From the NCBI GenBank assembly GCA_002299495.1, contig DBNZ01000125.1, positions 24,112 to 30,436 on the forward strand: DNA of 6,325 bases. Reading direction: 5' to 3'. How positions within the stretch are numbered: the first letter of the stretch is position 1; every line of letters begins with the position of its first letter. The translations under genes and the position numbers were made by a program. The notes under the pieces are model-generated. The model made no database searches. It was not told where the DNA came from and worked only from the letters and a program-made list of their open reading frames with translations. Shown piece by piece: positions 5,768 through 6,325 of this stretch. The DNA is from Methylococcaceae bacterium UBA659 (GTDB taxonomy: Bacteria > Pseudomonadota > Gammaproteobacteria > Methylococcales > Methylomonadaceae).

Positions 5768-6285
5768 TTTTCCCACAGCCTCGGCATCAATTGCACCAGA
5801 TTGCAGGGCCGGGTGCGGCTGTCCAATTGTGCTTTAATCAAGCTGTCCCAAGCCGTGCGGCAAGCGCCGGAAGAACCAGGCAGGCAAAAAATGTAGGTCC
5901 CGTTAGCAACGCCCGCCAATGCCCGAGATTGCATCGTCGAGGTCTTGATGTCTTGGTAAGACAGCATCCGGAACACCTCGCCGAAGCCTTCCAGCACTTT
6001 ATCCAGCAATGGCCGCACCGCTTCCGGCGTGCCGTCGCGGCCAGTCACGCCGGTGCCGCCGGTGGTGATGACGGCGTTGACCTCCGGCACGGCTATCCAC
6101 GCCGAAATCGCCGCCCGGATTAGGTAAATGTCATCGGGCAGCAATTTTTTTTCCGCTAAACGATGGCCGGCCTGCTGCAAACGCGCCACCAGCAATGCGC
6201 CGGATTTGTCCTCGGCTTCGGTGCGGGTGTCGGAGACGGTCAAGACGGCGATGTTTAGCGGGGTAAAAATCTGTTCTTCTGTCAT
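5764..6285 (-). CDS. moaB: Molybdenum cofactor biosynthesis protein MoaB, 173 aa
   Basis: MoaB belongs to the MoCF-binding (MogA/MoeA-type) fold that adenylylates molybdopterin or helps bind it before molybdate insertion. The signature blocks are clear: NIAVLTVSDTR at 11-21, the glycine-rich TTGGTGVTGRDGTPEA at 74-89, MQSRALAGVANGT at 118-130 and LPGSSGACRTAWD at 135-147. The length equals that of E. coli MoaB (170 aa), and MogA is slightly longer, so MoaB is the better name; the exact split between MoaB and MogA function cannot be made from sequence alone. The ATG at 6285 has no good Shine-Dalgarno sequence but overlaps the stop of the preceding frame by 4 bp, so it may be translated by coupling. 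The 3' end overlaps the DUF423 gene by 4 bp. Confidence 0.93.
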   Translation of the reverse strand: MTEEQIFTPLNIAVLTVSDTRTEAEDKSGALLVARLQQAGHRLAEKKLLPDDIYLIRAAISAWIAVPEVNAVITTGGTGVTGRDGTPEAVRPLLDKVLEGFGEVFRMLSYQDIKTSTMQSRALAGVANGTYIFCLPGSSGACRTAWDSLIKAQLDSRTRPCNLVQLMPRLWEK

Positions 6286-6325
6286 ATCGAGTAAATGTGT
6301 TTAAGGTTTTGCAAGACCGCTTCTT
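6282..6325 (-). CDS. C-terminal end of an unidentified gene upstream of moaB (partial)
   Basis: The frame that enters from the right edge reads EAVLQNLKHIYSI and ends with a TGA (6284-6282) overlapping the moaB ATG by 4 bp (ATGA), the same coupling seen between moaB and DUF423. Thirteen residues are too few to assign a family. The case for a real gene rests on the overlap pattern and on the lack of a ribosome binding site or promoter for moaB. Confidence 0.5.
   Translation of the reverse strand, partial: EAVLQNLKHIYSI

Noticed and set aside
1..6325. CRISPR array, toxin-antitoxin pair, complete restriction-modification system or other full defence system
   Set aside because: No regular spaced repeats were seen, and no methylase, specificity subunit, nuclease or toxin-sized gene pair is present.

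Overview
The window looks like chromosomal DNA of a gammaproteobacterium. The PepN is of the E. coli-like, about 880-residue type, MoaB and a YgdD/DUF423 membrane protein sit beside it, and the relic tRNA order Gly-Cys is one known from gammaproteobacteria. The repeat-rich, IS-rich style recalls Methylococcales methanotrophs, but that is an impression from memory and is weakly supported.

The window has three parts. (1) Positions 1-592 hold a promoter-like -10 box and one small gene (80-592) for a single-pass membrane protein that I cannot assign to a function. (2) Positions 593-2730 are a scrap yard without an intact conserved gene. In order it holds a decayed tRNA-Gly 3' half, a terminator, a decayed tRNA-Cys(GCA) and a stronger terminator. 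Next comes the C-terminal end of an IS3-family transposase on the minus strand, interrupted in frame by an 87-bp hairpin-rich repeat. A 117-bp AT-rich palindromic element with 15-bp perfect terminal inverted repeats follows. Then comes an open 296-codon remnant of a type I restriction subunit (HsdR C-terminus), and finally a second, stop-containing copy of the same IS3 transposase piece on the plus strand. The two transposase pieces are inverted relative to each other and bracket the hsdR remnant. (3) Positions 2731-6325 are a well-kept minus-strand operon. A gene entering from the right edge overlaps moaB by 4 bp, moaB overlaps the DUF423 gene by 4 bp, and pepN starts 4 bp after the DUF423 stop. 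These genes are probably cotranscribed from a promoter outside the window and look like housekeeping functions: molybdopterin synthesis, a small membrane protein and broad-specificity peptide breakdown.

I see no complete defence system, CRISPR array or clearly new system. The parts that most deserve a second look are the 117-bp palindromic element, the identically placed repeat junction in the two transposase relics, and the decayed tRNA pair.
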